Origin: a virus
Virus record (IMG/VR): IMGVR_UViG_3300025889_001191
Location: 1 to 20,455 of that record
Direction: 5' to 3' (one strand)
DNA length: 20,455 nucleotides
The notes beneath the pieces are model-generated. The model saw nothing but the letters and a program-made list of their open reading frames with translations, had not been told where the DNA came from and made no database searches. Both the position numbers and the translations under genes were made by a program. This document shows positions 1 through 6,689 of this stretch, piece after piece; within the stretch, counting starts at the first letter, position 1; every line of letters begins with the position of its first letter.

Positions 1-676
1 ATTTGTATCTATTCTTTGCCATGTATGCGGGACGCTCACTGGTGTATAACAAGCGCTCGCCGGTACTGATACCTCTGGCAACCTGCTTGTTAAACCCAAT
101 GTCGTCTTTCTTTACGAGCGTCTTGTAGTTCGCAAAGAATACAGCGTCACACCACTCGCGGATCAAAGCATTTGACCGCTCCTGTAGTTTCGGCTGGTAA
201 CGGTCATACGGCTCTGTCTCTGGCGAGTCAAAGCGTTTGATCGTTGTATGCGCGATTAGAATAATAGCCATGCCTTTATCGTTACGCAGAGCGTTAAGGC
301 CACCTAATAAATCACGCCACATCTCGGCGGCAATAACCGCGCCTTTCCCATACGCCAAATCTTTAGCGTCATGCGTAGACTCGACTTGTCGCCAGATCAT
401 GTTCTCGCACCAATCTAAACTGTCTAAAACAGCGGTGCCGTATTTGTGATCTTCTTTATAGAGACTGGCTACGGCATCCATTACGTCAGAGAACTTTTCC
501 ACTAATGGAAAGTGATCGACCTTTAGATTGCCTAGCCCATCCTCAGTAGGAATAAAAATAGGCTTTGGCGCGCCAGCGGCAAAGGTTGTTTTACCAATCC
601 CCTCCACACCGTAGAGCATAACCCTCGGTGCGCCGCTTAATGAATTTTTCTGGATGCTTTTTAAATTGAAAGACAT
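1..676 (-). CDS. Sak4-like RecA-fold ATPase (phage AAA_24 family), C-terminus beyond window
   Basis: Reading leftward from the ATG at 676-674, an uninterrupted frame runs to the window edge (225 codons), so the C-terminus is missing. Near residues 22-31 there is a Walker A motif (YGVEGIGKTTFA), near 85-90 a hydrophobic strand ending in Asp (TAVLDSLDW), and near 140 the segment IILIAHTTIKRF. Together these match phage AAA_24 ATPases, the family that includes Sak4-type single-strand annealing proteins. Known members assist recombination-dependent replication, usually with a single-strand binding protein; none is visible here. A 146-bp control region separates it from the divergent replication operon, which fits an early DNA-metabolism role. 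The family assignment is firm; the Sak4 function itself is inferred. Confidence 0.8.
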   Translation of the reverse strand, partial: MSFNLKSIQKNSLSGAPRVMLYGVEGIGKTTFAAGAPKPIFIPTEDGLGNLKVDHFPLVEKFSDVMDAVASLYKEDHKYGTAVLDSLDWCENMIWRQVESTHDAKDLAYGKGAVIAAEMWRDLLGGLNALRNDKGMAIILIAHTTIKRFDSPETEPYDRYQPKLQERSNALIREWCDAVFFANYKTLVKKDDIGFNKQVARGISTGERLLYTSERPAYMAKNRYK

Positions 677-709
677 CGTTTGCTCCGTTGCTTGTTGTTA
701 AGGCGGATG

Positions 710-739
710 AGGCTACTACCACTGTTGCCACAAAGTCAA
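710..739 (-). promoter_or_regulatory. Candidate sigma70-like promoter for the leftward ATPase gene
   Basis: On the minus strand TTGACT (plus 734-739) is a good -35 box. Possible -10 boxes are TAGTAG (713-718, 15-nt spacer) or TAGCCT (710-715, 18-nt spacer). It lies 35-60 bp upstream of the ATG at 676. The -35 is convincing; the -10 is mediocre. Confidence 0.4.
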
Positions 740-741
740 CA
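723..741. promoter_or_regulatory. Candidate operator, imperfect inverted repeat over the -35 box
   Basis: TGTTGCC (723-729) and GTCAACA (735-741) form 7-bp arms that match at 6 of 7 positions around a 5-bp centre. The repeat overlaps the -35 of the leftward promoter, where a phage repressor would be expected to bind. The small helix-turn-helix protein encoded at 1641-1856 is the obvious candidate, but that link is only inferred. Confidence 0.3.
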
Positions 742-822
742 CCATTTTTGACATCTTTTTGGTTGATAGGTTTTGAGTGTTCATGTAGTTATAACGCCCC
801 TCAAAAATGAAGGTGAGCGAAA

Positions 823-1593
823 ATGAACCACAAATTTAAAAGGAAGGTAACAGATAACGGCAAAAACCGTATTGTTTGTTGGTTCTCTTGCGGCGCTGCT
901 TCAGCGGTAGCTACCAAACTGGCGTTGCGTGAATATGACCGCTCTCGTATTTATATTTGCTACACCGATCCAGGCAGCGAGCATCCTGACAACTTACGGT
1001 TTCTGAAAGACTGCGAAAATTGGTTTGATCACCCAGTTACAATTTTAAAAAACGATAAATACGATGACACATGGGCAGTTTGGGAGGATCGGAAGTATGT
1101 TGCTGGAATAAGTGGCGCACCTTGTACGGTTGAGTTGAAGAAGTCTGTACGGCAAAGGTTTGAGCAATTTGATGACATTCAAGTGTTTGGATACACCCAG
1201 GAGGAATTACACCGGGCAGAACGGTTCAGAGAACAGAACCAAGAAGTAATGCTTGATACGCCACTAATTCGCCACGGTTTAGGCAAGGGTGATTGCTTGG
1301 CTATGGTTGAGAAAGCCGGAATTAAACTTCCCGTGGTTTACGAGTATATGGACCATGCTAACTGCATACCTTGTAGCAAAGCATCGGGGGTAGCCTATTG
1401 GCAACGCATTAAGAAGCACCATCCCTTAGAATTTGAACGCTACGCTGAATTGTGTGATCGGCTAGGCGTAAAGCAGATTAAAGTGAAGGGCGAACGTAAA
1501 TCTCTCCGCGAATTACCTGAGGATGAATATCCGTGGGAACCAGAACCAATCGAATGTTCTTTGATGTGCCAGATTGCGGAGAATGAAGAATAA
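823..1593 (+). CDS. PP-loop / PAPS-reductase-like nucleotide alpha-hydrolase, phage type
   Basis: A 256-residue protein starting at an ATG with AAGGTGAG about 7 nt upstream. Residues 18-32 (IVCWFSCGAASAVAT) form a modified PP-loop (SxGxxS), the ATP-binding signature of the PAPS reductase / N-type ATP pyrophosphatase superfamily. Next come YTDPGSEHPDN near 49-59 and PCTVELKKSVRQ near 103-114, both typical of this fold. The C-terminal half has CIPCSK and a terminal CSLMC, so four cysteines could bind zinc or an Fe-S cluster. Phage relatives are usually labelled phosphoadenosine phosphosulfate reductase, but true sulfate reduction is doubtful because the ECGLH-type cysteine motif is absent. An adenylating or thiolating role in nucleic-acid modification is equally possible. 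It is the first gene of the rightward operon. Confidence 0.75.
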   Translation: MNHKFKRKVTDNGKNRIVCWFSCGAASAVATKLALREYDRSRIYICYTDPGSEHPDNLRFLKDCENWFDHPVTILKNDKYDDTWAVWEDRKYVAGISGAPCTVELKKSVRQRFEQFDDIQVFGYTQEELHRAERFREQNQEVMLDTPLIRHGLGKGDCLAMVEKAGIKLPVVYEYMDHANCIPCSKASGVAYWQRIKKHHPLEFERYAELCDRLGVKQIKVKGERKSLRELPEDEYPWEPEPIECSLMCQIAENEE

Positions 1594-1640
1594 GGCAACC
1601 CGAAACAGATACAATCAGGCGCTATGAAAAGGAGATCATT

Positions 1641-1856
1641 GTGTATATCAAACACAAAAAAGAACCGGCGTACTCAATCGTTAATAAGATTGGTGGGGTT
1701 CGCGCAACGGCTCGCGTACTAGACATAGCGCCTAGCGCGGTAACGCGATGGCTAAGTCACAGCGGTGTTATACCGCAACGGCATTTTGGCGCGATACTGG
1801 ATCACGCAAAAAAGCAAAGGCTGAATATAAAGATTGATGATCTATTAACGCTGTAG
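1641..1856 (+). CDS. Small Cro/YdaS-like helix-turn-helix protein
   Basis: A 71-residue basic protein. The GTG start at 1641 is preceded by AAAAGGAGAT; a nearby ATG at 1624 is in another frame. Residues 11-36 (SIVNKIGGVRATARVLDIAP followed by SAVTRW) form a typical helix-turn-helix in which helix 2 is GVRATARVL and the recognition helix is APSAVTRWL. This arrangement is common in Cro-like and YdaS/carph-isopro-type phage regulators. It sits 47 bp after the PP-loop gene and 7 bp before the primase-helicase, inside one operon, which suggests autoregulation of the replication genes. A target near 723-741 is plausible but unproven. Confidence 0.7.
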   Translation: MYIKHKKEPAYSIVNKIGGVRATARVLDIAPSAVTRWLSHSGVIPQRHFGAILDHAKKQRLNIKIDDLLTL

Positions 1857-1863
1857 GTGAGAC

Positions 1864-3783
1864 ATGAACAACGCTAGTTTTTTAGAGTCTCTCAGCGGCG
1901 AAATTGTTGACGGTCAATATCTCTGGGTTAATGCGTTCGCAACCAGCCCTGATAACGCACAGTGGTCGGGTCGATCCTACCAACACAAGACGGCGCAGCA
2001 GATTTTAATAAATGAAGCAGCCGATCAGAACACATATTTTTGCCCGGCATTGCTTTCTGGCTTAGACGATAGCGGGTCGTTTAAACGCAGCAAGGCACAC
2101 TTTACAAAACTGCTTGCGCTGGTAGCTGATGATGCAGACCCGGATGATGTGGTTGGCAGTCTAAGCTGGCTGATCGAGACAAGCGAAAACAATTATCAAA
2201 TGGGCATCTTGGTTGATTTGGATGACCCGGACGCAGCAGACGCGCAGACAGTAGACGCGGTGATGCAAGCAATGGCAGACGCATCGTTGATCAAGGCCGA
2301 CAAATCCGGCAACAACGCGGTGCGCTACCTGAGACTGCCAAATGGCGTTAATACTAAACTCCGAGCTAACAACTGGTCAGTGCGCGTGAGGTCAATGGAT
2401 CTACAATCGCGCTACTCCTTGGCTGATGCTTGCGCGGCTTTTGGATTAGACCTAGAGCAGATCAAGCAATACAGCACTGTCGTTGACTCTGACGCTGCAA
2501 AAATATCTGGCGCGGATCATGCCTCATTGATTGCGGCGCTTGCTGCTGACGTACCAAAAGATCGCAGTTACCACGACCCGCTATTGAAACTAAGCTCCAA
2601 ACTGGTCAAAGCCGGAACCAGTGGCGGCGCTGTAGTTGAGCATTTGCGCGGCCTAATGCTTGCGGTGCGTCCTACTGATCCGCATGAATATCAACGCTGG
2701 GAAGAACGCTACAACGAAATACCGCGCATGGTATCTGGCGCAGAACGGTATCGACAACCAATCATTGATATGCCGGTCATTGACGGGGAAGCTGACGGTA
2801 GCTTGCTCGTTGACATTAATGAGCTAGAGCGAATCAGCGGCAATATACGTTGGCTGGTGAAGGGTTTAGTCCCGGCTGATGCAATGGGTATGCTGTTCGG
2901 CGCAAGCGGCGCGTTTAAAAGTTTTATTGCGCTAGACTTTGGTTTGCATGTCGCGCACGGATTGAACTGGTGCAACCGCAAAACAACGCAAGGCAATGTT
3001 GTCTACGTTGCAGCAGAAGGCGGCGCTGGTGTGTATCGGCGTATTAAAGCATGGCATGAAAAGCGCGGCTTGGGGATTACTGACAATTTTAGCATTTGCA
3101 TCACGCCACTTCTTTTGACGGTAGAGGATGAAATTGACAGGCTTGCCCAGGCTATTGCCGCACTGCCGGAACCGCCATCGCTTGTTGTCATTGACACGCT
3201 ATCGCAGACATTTAGCGGCGACGAGAATAGCAGCACAGACATCGCCGACTACATAAGGAGCATGAACACAAAACTCCGCGCTCAATACGGGTGTAGCGTT
3301 TTGATTTTGCATCACACCGGACACTCTGCCAGTGAACGTCCACGGGGTAGTAGTGCAATCACGGCTAACCTGGACTTTCTTCTTGGCTGCTACCGTCCTG
3401 ACAAGGATTCTCTGTCTGCACAACTCGAAGTGTTTAAACAGAAGGATGGTGACAAGCTAGACACACAATGGTTTACGTTAGAATCAAAAGAGATCGGCGT
3501 GGACGATGACGGTGAAAAAATACAAAGCCTAGTGGCAAGCTGGAACGATCTCGTTGCCAATCTTAAACATAACGCAGCAATGCTGAATCAAAATGAGCGC
3601 GATGTATTAGACGCAATTCCTGTTGCTGGCACTGCGACAGAACAAGAGATGCAAGACGCTTTGATGCACAGGTATGAGAATCAGGCGACTAGATACAAGA
3701 CGCTACAGCGTGCAATTAAGAAGCTCTACAATGAAAAGAACTTAATTATTCCGGTTGGTAAGAGGATTTGGAGGAGGGCTTAG
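1864..3783 (+). CDS. Primase (RepB/AEP-like) fused to RepA-type hexameric helicase
   Basis: A 639-residue protein with AGGTGAG just before its ATG. The N-terminal third resembles archaeo-eukaryotic-type phage and plasmid primases: the acidic metal-site candidate VADDADPDD near 87-95, then WLIETSENNYQMGILVD near 102-118, then RYLRLPNGVNTK near 154-165. The central part is a RecA-like helicase: Walker A GASGAFKS near 346-353, AAEGG near 380-384, Walker B LVVIDTLSQ near 439-447 and LILHHTGHS near 479-487, as in RepA/AAA_25 proteins. The C-terminal tail (about 570-639) looks like a winged-helix DNA-binding domain. It should prime and unwind DNA at the phage origin. Two GTTTAAAC palindromes lie inside the gene. 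Its last 38 bp overlap the convergent gene at 3746-3994. Confidence 0.82.
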   Translation: MNNASFLESLSGEIVDGQYLWVNAFATSPDNAQWSGRSYQHKTAQQILINEAADQNTYFCPALLSGLDDSGSFKRSKAHFTKLLALVADDADPDDVVGSLSWLIETSENNYQMGILVDLDDPDAADAQTVDAVMQAMADASLIKADKSGNNAVRYLRLPNGVNTKLRANNWSVRVRSMDLQSRYSLADACAAFGLDLEQIKQYSTVVDSDAAKISGADHASLIAALAADVPKDRSYHDPLLKLSSKLVKAGTSGGAVVEHLRGLMLAVRPTDPHEYQRWEERYNEIPRMVSGAERYRQPIIDMPVIDGEADGSLLVDINELERISGNIRWLVKGLVPADAMGMLFGASGAFKSFIALDFGLHVAHGLNWCNRKTTQGNVVYVAAEGGAGVYRRIKAWHEKRGLGITDNFSICITPLLLTVEDEIDRLAQAIAALPEPPSLVVIDTLSQTFSGDENSSTDIADYIRSMNTKLRAQYGCSVLILHHTGHSASERPRGSSAITANLDFLLGCYRPDKDSLSAQLEVFKQKDGDKLDTQWFTLESKEIGVDDDGEKIQSLVASWNDLVANLKHNAAMLNQNERDVLDAIPVAGTATEQEMQDALMHRYENQATRYKTLQRAIKKLYNEKNLIIPVGKRIWRRA

Positions 3784-3994
3784 AGTCAGGTAAGAATGGC
3801 TCAAGCCCTTCCTCAATTCGCATAGCGTCAACAAAGCGCACAAAATCCCGGCGCTTCATCTTGTCAATTTTGCCGGTATCCAGGTCGCGCACATAATAGC
3901 TGTTATGGATAAACCATGACAGTTTGCCCCTGGATTTTAACCAGTCGGACACGTTAAACCAAGAATCACTTGGAAGAAATTTTCTCGGCTTCAT
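3746..3994 (-). CDS. Hypothetical 82-residue basic protein
   Basis: I do not recognise this protein. The frame is open further upstream (to 4093), but the ATG at 3994 was chosen because the extension would lie almost wholly inside the gene at 3966-4184. From 3994 the overlap is 29 bp, in keeping with the rest of this tightly packed block. The sequence is rich in Lys, Arg and aromatic residues (SDWLKSRGKLSWFIHNSYYV near 15-34, MKRRDFVRFVDAM near 46-58) with an Asp/Glu/Pro/Ser-rich tail. A small nucleic-acid-binding fold is possible. It is the last gene of the leftward block, and its 3' end overlaps the convergent helicase gene. There is no clear Shine-Dalgarno. Confidence 0.55.
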   Translation of the reverse strand: MKPRKFLPSDSWFNVSDWLKSRGKLSWFIHNSYYVRDLDTGKIDKMKRRDFVRFVDAMRIEEGLEPFLPDSKPSSKSSYQPE

Positions 3995-4184
3995 CTTGTG
4001 CAGCTTTGATCTTGTTTTTAAGTGTGCGCTTGGCGCGTATGGCTTTGTAGTATTCGCTATCGCCTCGACGCTTCGAGTCTCCGCGTCCGGCACTTCCGCC
4101 TTTGGTTCCTAGCCAGGACATATAACGCTTAATTTCCTGCTGTACTCCAGGCGGGAACTGATCGCTCCATTTCTTTTCAGTCAT
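3966..4184 (-). CDS. Hypothetical 72-residue charged protein
   Basis: The ATG at 4184 follows a strong Shine-Dalgarno (AGAGGA, 6-7 nt away) and overlaps the stop of the preceding gene by 8 bp, which indicates translational coupling. The N-terminal half is mixed (KKWSDQFPPGVQQEIKRYMS). The C-terminal half is highly basic and probably helical (AIRAKRTLKNKIKAAQDEAE). I see no recognisable domain, signal peptide or membrane segment. It is likely a small phage DNA- or RNA-associated protein, but no function can be assigned. Confidence 0.65.
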   Translation of the reverse strand: MTEKKWSDQFPPGVQQEIKRYMSWLGTKGGSAGRGDSKRRGDSEYYKAIRAKRTLKNKIKAAQDEAEKISSK

Positions 4185-4461
4185 TTTTTTCCTCTTTTAG
4201 TTCGTAGCCAATCGCCGTGTATGCCGCTTTATCAACCCATGAGTCATCATGCGTGGTAGTTTTCAAAAGGCGGCATGTCTTTTGCCAATCGTTCATCAGT
4301 GCAACGTGCGCTGGCGTGATGCACCCGTCTTTCTCAATCGCACGCTTGGCGATGACGGTCCAGCCTTTTGCAATGTCTGACAGGTTTTCTTTTGGGCTTC
4401 CGTAATCTTTCTGCCGGGCACCCCGCATAACCTTTAATGCTGTTTCAAATATATGCGTCAT
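4177..4461 (-). CDS. DUF6378-like phage protein (94 residues)
   Basis: I chose the ATG at 4461 because it overlaps the upstream stop as ATGA (4458-4461), classic coupling; a TTG 12 bp earlier is in frame but less likely. The pattern ARQKDYGSPKENLSDIAKGW, then TPAHVALMNDWQKTCRL, then DDSWVDKAAYTAIGYEL resembles the DUF6378 family of phages, whose hallmarks are DYGxxxEN, a TPxxVAxM stretch and WVDxAxY. The fold looks all-helical, and family members are sometimes compared with MazG-like nucleotide pyrophosphohydrolases; I cannot confirm activity. It lies in the coupled leftward block between the HslV-like peptidase and a charged small protein. Confidence 0.75.
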   Translation of the reverse strand: MTHIFETALKVMRGARQKDYGSPKENLSDIAKGWTVIAKRAIEKDGCITPAHVALMNDWQKTCRLLKTTTHDDSWVDKAAYTAIGYELKEEKND

Positions 4462-4880
4462 AGCGTTTTGCAAACCACTTTGCCACCAGTGTACGGATCA
4501 AGGCGCATGGCAATCTCGACGGCTTCGGTGGGCGTGGCTCCGGCCAGCATGGCAGCTACCGCAAACGTGCCGCCTGTGCCGCACGCGGCAGGCTTGCCGA
4601 TAGCTACCCGGTACATATTCTTAGTAACGTGGTAAACGCCCTGCCTTGTGGCGTGGATGGCTTCAAAATCTGCGTCTTTGTCAAAGGCTGGCTTGCTGTC
4701 CTTTTTTGATCCGTTGTGCAACCACTCTAAATACTGCCTTGCCTCCGAGTAATCGCCAGCGATACCAACAAGCTCGCCTCGGATGCGAAAAATCTTTGCG
4801 CTCTCAACTTGGTCGATATACTCGCCAACTTGTAGGGTGTCTGCCGCCATCTGCTTTCCGTCTGTCGCAATCGTCGTCAC
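4458..4880 (-). CDS. HslV / proteasome-beta-like Ntn-hydrolase
   Basis: A 140-residue protein with a GTG start at 4880 that overlaps the phosphoesterase stop as GTGA. It aligns by eye along its whole length with bacterial HslV (about 175 residues). The sequence begins MTTIATDG, so Met removal would expose a catalytic Thr1. AAD at 12-14 matches the catalytic Asp17 region, K29 in ESAKIFRI matches Lys33, GIAGDYSEA (39-47) matches the GFAGGTADA segment, and CGTGGTFAVAAM (100-111) matches the GSGG loop. The closing ATPTEAVEIAMRLDPYTGG matches the last HslV helix and strand. It is shorter than HslV, and no HslU or Clp-like ATPase lies nearby. An N-terminal-nucleophile peptidase or amidohydrolase activity is inferred from the intact candidate triad; the oligomer and substrate are unknown. 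Confidence 0.75.
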   Translation of the reverse strand: MTTIATDGKQMAADTLQVGEYIDQVESAKIFRIRGELVGIAGDYSEARQYLEWLHNGSKKDSKPAFDKDADFEAIHATRQGVYHVTKNMYRVAIGKPAACGTGGTFAVAAMLAGATPTEAVEIAMRLDPYTGGKVVCKTL

Positions 4881-5929
4881 TTATACAACTCGTTTAAACG
4901 CGCCATTGAGACAAAATTGTAATCGCGCACGCAGCCATGCTGAATCGTCATATCCGCAATGCCATAGCTCCAGCCTGTCGATGAGTGTAGAGCGTAAGGC
5001 TCTATATAACCGTCTGGAAGGGCGCAGCCCACGTTGATTATTTGGATTTCCCGGCTGTTGCCAATCTTTGACGCTTTGTGTTTGCGGTCAACGTGGGAGT
5101 GACCGCACACTAGGTCGTGTAAGCAGTCGTTTGCAATCTGTTGCTCTGCCGTCTTGCCGCCGTATGGCTTCCCCATGCGGTTAAGTGGCACATGGACAAA
5201 CCCCACACCGCCTATGAAATGCACTTGGCCAAATTGCGAGTACGTCCATTTATACCGGTCAAACAGCCTGAGAAGCTGGAATTGAAGCTGCCCAAACACT
5301 TCTGGGTTATTCTGCTCAAATTTGAACAAACGCTGTTCATGGTTTCCTAGCGTGATGTGCTTCTCTGCGCCGCCGCAATCGAGCAACTCCAACGCTCTGG
5401 CCAGTGACGACATATCTTGCTCAAATGTCGGCTTAAATTTACCGTCATAGCTCGCGTTGGGCGTGTGGTAAGATAAACTATCTAGCGTGGCTAGATCGCC
5501 GATTTGGATCACACAGTCTGGCTTTTCTTTTTTGATGTACTGACCAATGCGTTTAAACCGGCTCTGGTCTGGTATTGCGGGGCCGTCGTGCGCGTCCCCA
5601 ATCACCACCACCCTGGTTTTCTCTGACCGGCGCATGTGATTATCTGACCGCAACGTAAATTTCGGGCGCGTTGCTTTGGATAGCGCGGCGCGTAGGTTTT
5701 CGTTTTCTTTCTTTAAGGTGTTGATAACGTCGTATAGCTCACGATCTTCTTGCGCCACATCAATACCCTCGCCAGGGGTAAGGTTTTGAATCAAAGCGCT
5801 GCGATACCGGCTATCAAAAGTCCCGCGATTCATCTTTAGCTGCTTTGCAGCTTCTGTAACGGAACCGTGTTCTGCTACTGCGTCCACGGCTTGTTGCAAT
5901 AGCTCAATCGGTAGTCGGGAAGTCGCCAT
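4877..5929 (-). CDS. Metallophosphoesterase with N-terminal helix-turn-helix
   Basis: A 350-residue protein. Residues 10-42 form a helix-turn-helix (AVAEHGSVTEAAKQLKMNRG), and 60-86 are a probable coiled coil (ELYDVINTLKKENENLRAAL). The rest is a calcineurin-like phosphoesterase with all metal-binding motifs: GDAHDG (111-116), GDLATLD (144-150), GNHEQR (195-200) and CGHSHVD (265-271). Likely substrates are phosphodiesters (nucleic acid or nucleotide), and the N-terminal module may guide it to DNA. The ATG at 5929 directly follows the palindrome GTTTAAAC with no Shine-Dalgarno; the helix-turn-helix beginning at residue 10 argues against a later start. It overlaps the HslV-like gene by 4 bp, and two more GTTTAAAC copies lie inside it. 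Confidence 0.85.
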   Translation of the reverse strand: MATSRLPIELLQQAVDAVAEHGSVTEAAKQLKMNRGTFDSRYRSALIQNLTPGEGIDVAQEDRELYDVINTLKKENENLRAALSKATRPKFTLRSDNHMRRSEKTRVVVIGDAHDGPAIPDQSRFKRIGQYIKKEKPDCVIQIGDLATLDSLSYHTPNASYDGKFKPTFEQDMSSLARALELLDCGGAEKHITLGNHEQRLFKFEQNNPEVFGQLQFQLLRLFDRYKWTYSQFGQVHFIGGVGFVHVPLNRMGKPYGGKTAEQQIANDCLHDLVCGHSHVDRKHKASKIGNSREIQIINVGCALPDGYIEPYALHSSTGWSYGIADMTIQHGCVRDYNFVSMARLNELYK

Positions 5930-5937
5930 GTTTAAAC
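5930..5937. repeat. GTTTAAAC palindrome abutting the phosphoesterase start codon
   Basis: This copy of the overrepresented 8-bp palindrome ends exactly at the ATG of the leftward phosphoesterase gene, in the place where a Shine-Dalgarno would be. A protein bound here could block translation-coupled transcription; that is only inferred. The other copies start at 2079, 3432, 4892, 5551, 6097, 6754, 7164, 8548, 9433 and 15722. Confidence 0.6.
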
Positions 5938-6012
5938 GCCGCGCTGTTAAAGGGTCCGAGCTACCCGTGACGCACGCTCGGAAGTGCGAGGGATCAGGTC
6001 ACAGGCTACCTT

Positions 6013-6201
6013 TCATGCGTCGGCCACGTCTGGCGAGCATGGAAAAACGCCAATTTGCTGCTCTGCTAACGCGATTTTCAGGAAGTGGATTTGCTCGTTT
6101 AAACGAGCCTCGGTTTCACGCGCCTGCCTCAATGCGTTGACTAGGCGGCGGTGACTGTCGCGTAAATCATTGTAAGACACTGTTACGTCACTGGTTTCCA
6201 T
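6013..6201 (-). CDS. Hypothetical 62-residue coiled-coil protein
   Basis: I chose the ATG at 6201 (METSDVTVSYND). The open frame extends upstream to 6294, but that extension would overlap the zinc-binding gene at 6233-6409. Residues 10-45 (LRDSHRRLVNALRQARETEA and on through ARLNEQIHFLKIALAE) have a strong heptad pattern, so a dimeric coiled coil is likely. No Shine-Dalgarno is clear, and the function is unknown. A perfect 16-bp palindrome built on GTTTAAAC lies inside it at 6093-6108. The 75 bp between this gene and the phosphoesterase hold no gene, only a short inverted repeat (CCGAGC/GCTCGG). Confidence 0.55.
   Translation of the reverse strand: METSDVTVSYNDLRDSHRRLVNALRQARETEARLNEQIHFLKIALAEQQIGVFPCSPDVADA
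6093..6108. repeat. Perfect 16-bp palindrome centred on GTTTAAAC
   Basis: GCTCGTTTAAACGAGC is self-complementary over all 16 bases, the longest perfect extension of any of the 11 GTTTAAAC copies. It encodes Ala-Arg-Leu-Asn-Glu in the 62-residue coiled-coil gene, so protein coding alone does not require the symmetry. Confidence 0.75.
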
Positions 6202-6232
6202 AACGCAAGCATGTACTGTTAGACTTAAAAAG

Positions 6233-6409
6233 TCAAGATTTGGTGGTTTTTGGCTTGAAAAGTGGCGCATCTTTGCCACACCTTCCATCGTCAAGCCTAG
6301 CCTCGCGGGTGGAGATTACGTCGTGATCTGGCGCGTGGCACTCACCCTCCGAGTGTTGCGGCCAATGGCTGTAAGCGCAGTGGAGGCAGAGTTTCTTAGG
6401 TTCAAACAT
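6233..6409 (-). CDS. Small cysteine-rich (probable zinc-binding) protein
   Basis: A 58-residue protein. The ATG at 6409 was chosen over one at 6427 because it overlaps the upstream stop by 8 bp (ATGTTTGA), the same coupling used elsewhere in the block. The spacing CLHC (8-11), GECHAPD (23-29) and DGRCGKDAPLFKPK (41-54) gives a four-cysteine zinc site plus histidines. The pattern CxxC, then GxC, then a closing RCGxxxxLFxPK is recurrent in small phage proteins of unknown function. No membrane segment is seen, and the role is unknown. Confidence 0.65.
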   Translation of the reverse strand: MFEPKKLCLHCAYSHWPQHSEGECHAPDHDVISTREARLDDGRCGKDAPLFKPKTTKS

Positions 6410-6689
6410 CGGCGCGGCCCATCGCATCTTCTGCGCCTCTCAAGGCTGATCCTACCGTGTCGTCAAGCAGATCACCAAGCTGGAGTCCGTAGTCCTCCAA
6501 GGCGTCAAGCGTTGCGTCATAATGAGCGCGGGTCTGGCGCTGTGCTTTTATCGTGCAAATTAGCGCCTCGGTCAGACCGCGCACACGCTCTAGCGCGGCC
6601 ATATCAGCCGTGAGGCGGTGAAAGTCCGGCTGATGGTCTGGGTCGCAGTCGTCGTAGTGATACGGTCGAAAGAAAATAGGGTCTTTCAT
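6402..6689 (-). CDS. Hypothetical 95-residue helical protein
   Basis: The ATG at 6689 follows AAGGTGAG and overlaps the stop of the zinc-ribbon microprotein as ATGA. The N-terminus is acidic and aromatic (DPIFFRPYHYDDCDPDHQPD). The remainder (about 28-95) is predicted to be helical (ADMAALERVRGLTEALICTI, then DALEDYGLQLGDLLDDTVGS). I do not recognise a domain. It is translationally coupled on both sides, so it belongs to the same leftward transcript as the zinc proteins. Confidence 0.6.
   Translation of the reverse strand: MKDPIFFRPYHYDDCDPDHQPDFHRLTADMAALERVRGLTEALICTIKAQRQTRAHYDATLDALEDYGLQLGDLLDDTVGSALRGAEDAMGRADV

Noticed and set aside
3995-4093. Longer N-terminus for the 82-residue gene, starting at 4093
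   Set aside because: The extension lies almost entirely inside the well-supported gene at 3966-4184, has no Shine-Dalgarno, and is low in complexity.
4217-5350. Several plus-strand frames (for example 4646-4897 and 5141-5350) opposite the leftward genes
   Set aside because: They are shadows of the coupled HslV-like and phosphoesterase genes, without ribosome sites or recognisable sequence.
5938-6012. tRNA or small RNA in the gap before the phosphoesterase gene
   Set aside because: Only short inverted repeats (CCGAGC/GCTCGG and GCAC/GTGC) are present; there is no cloverleaf and no terminator.
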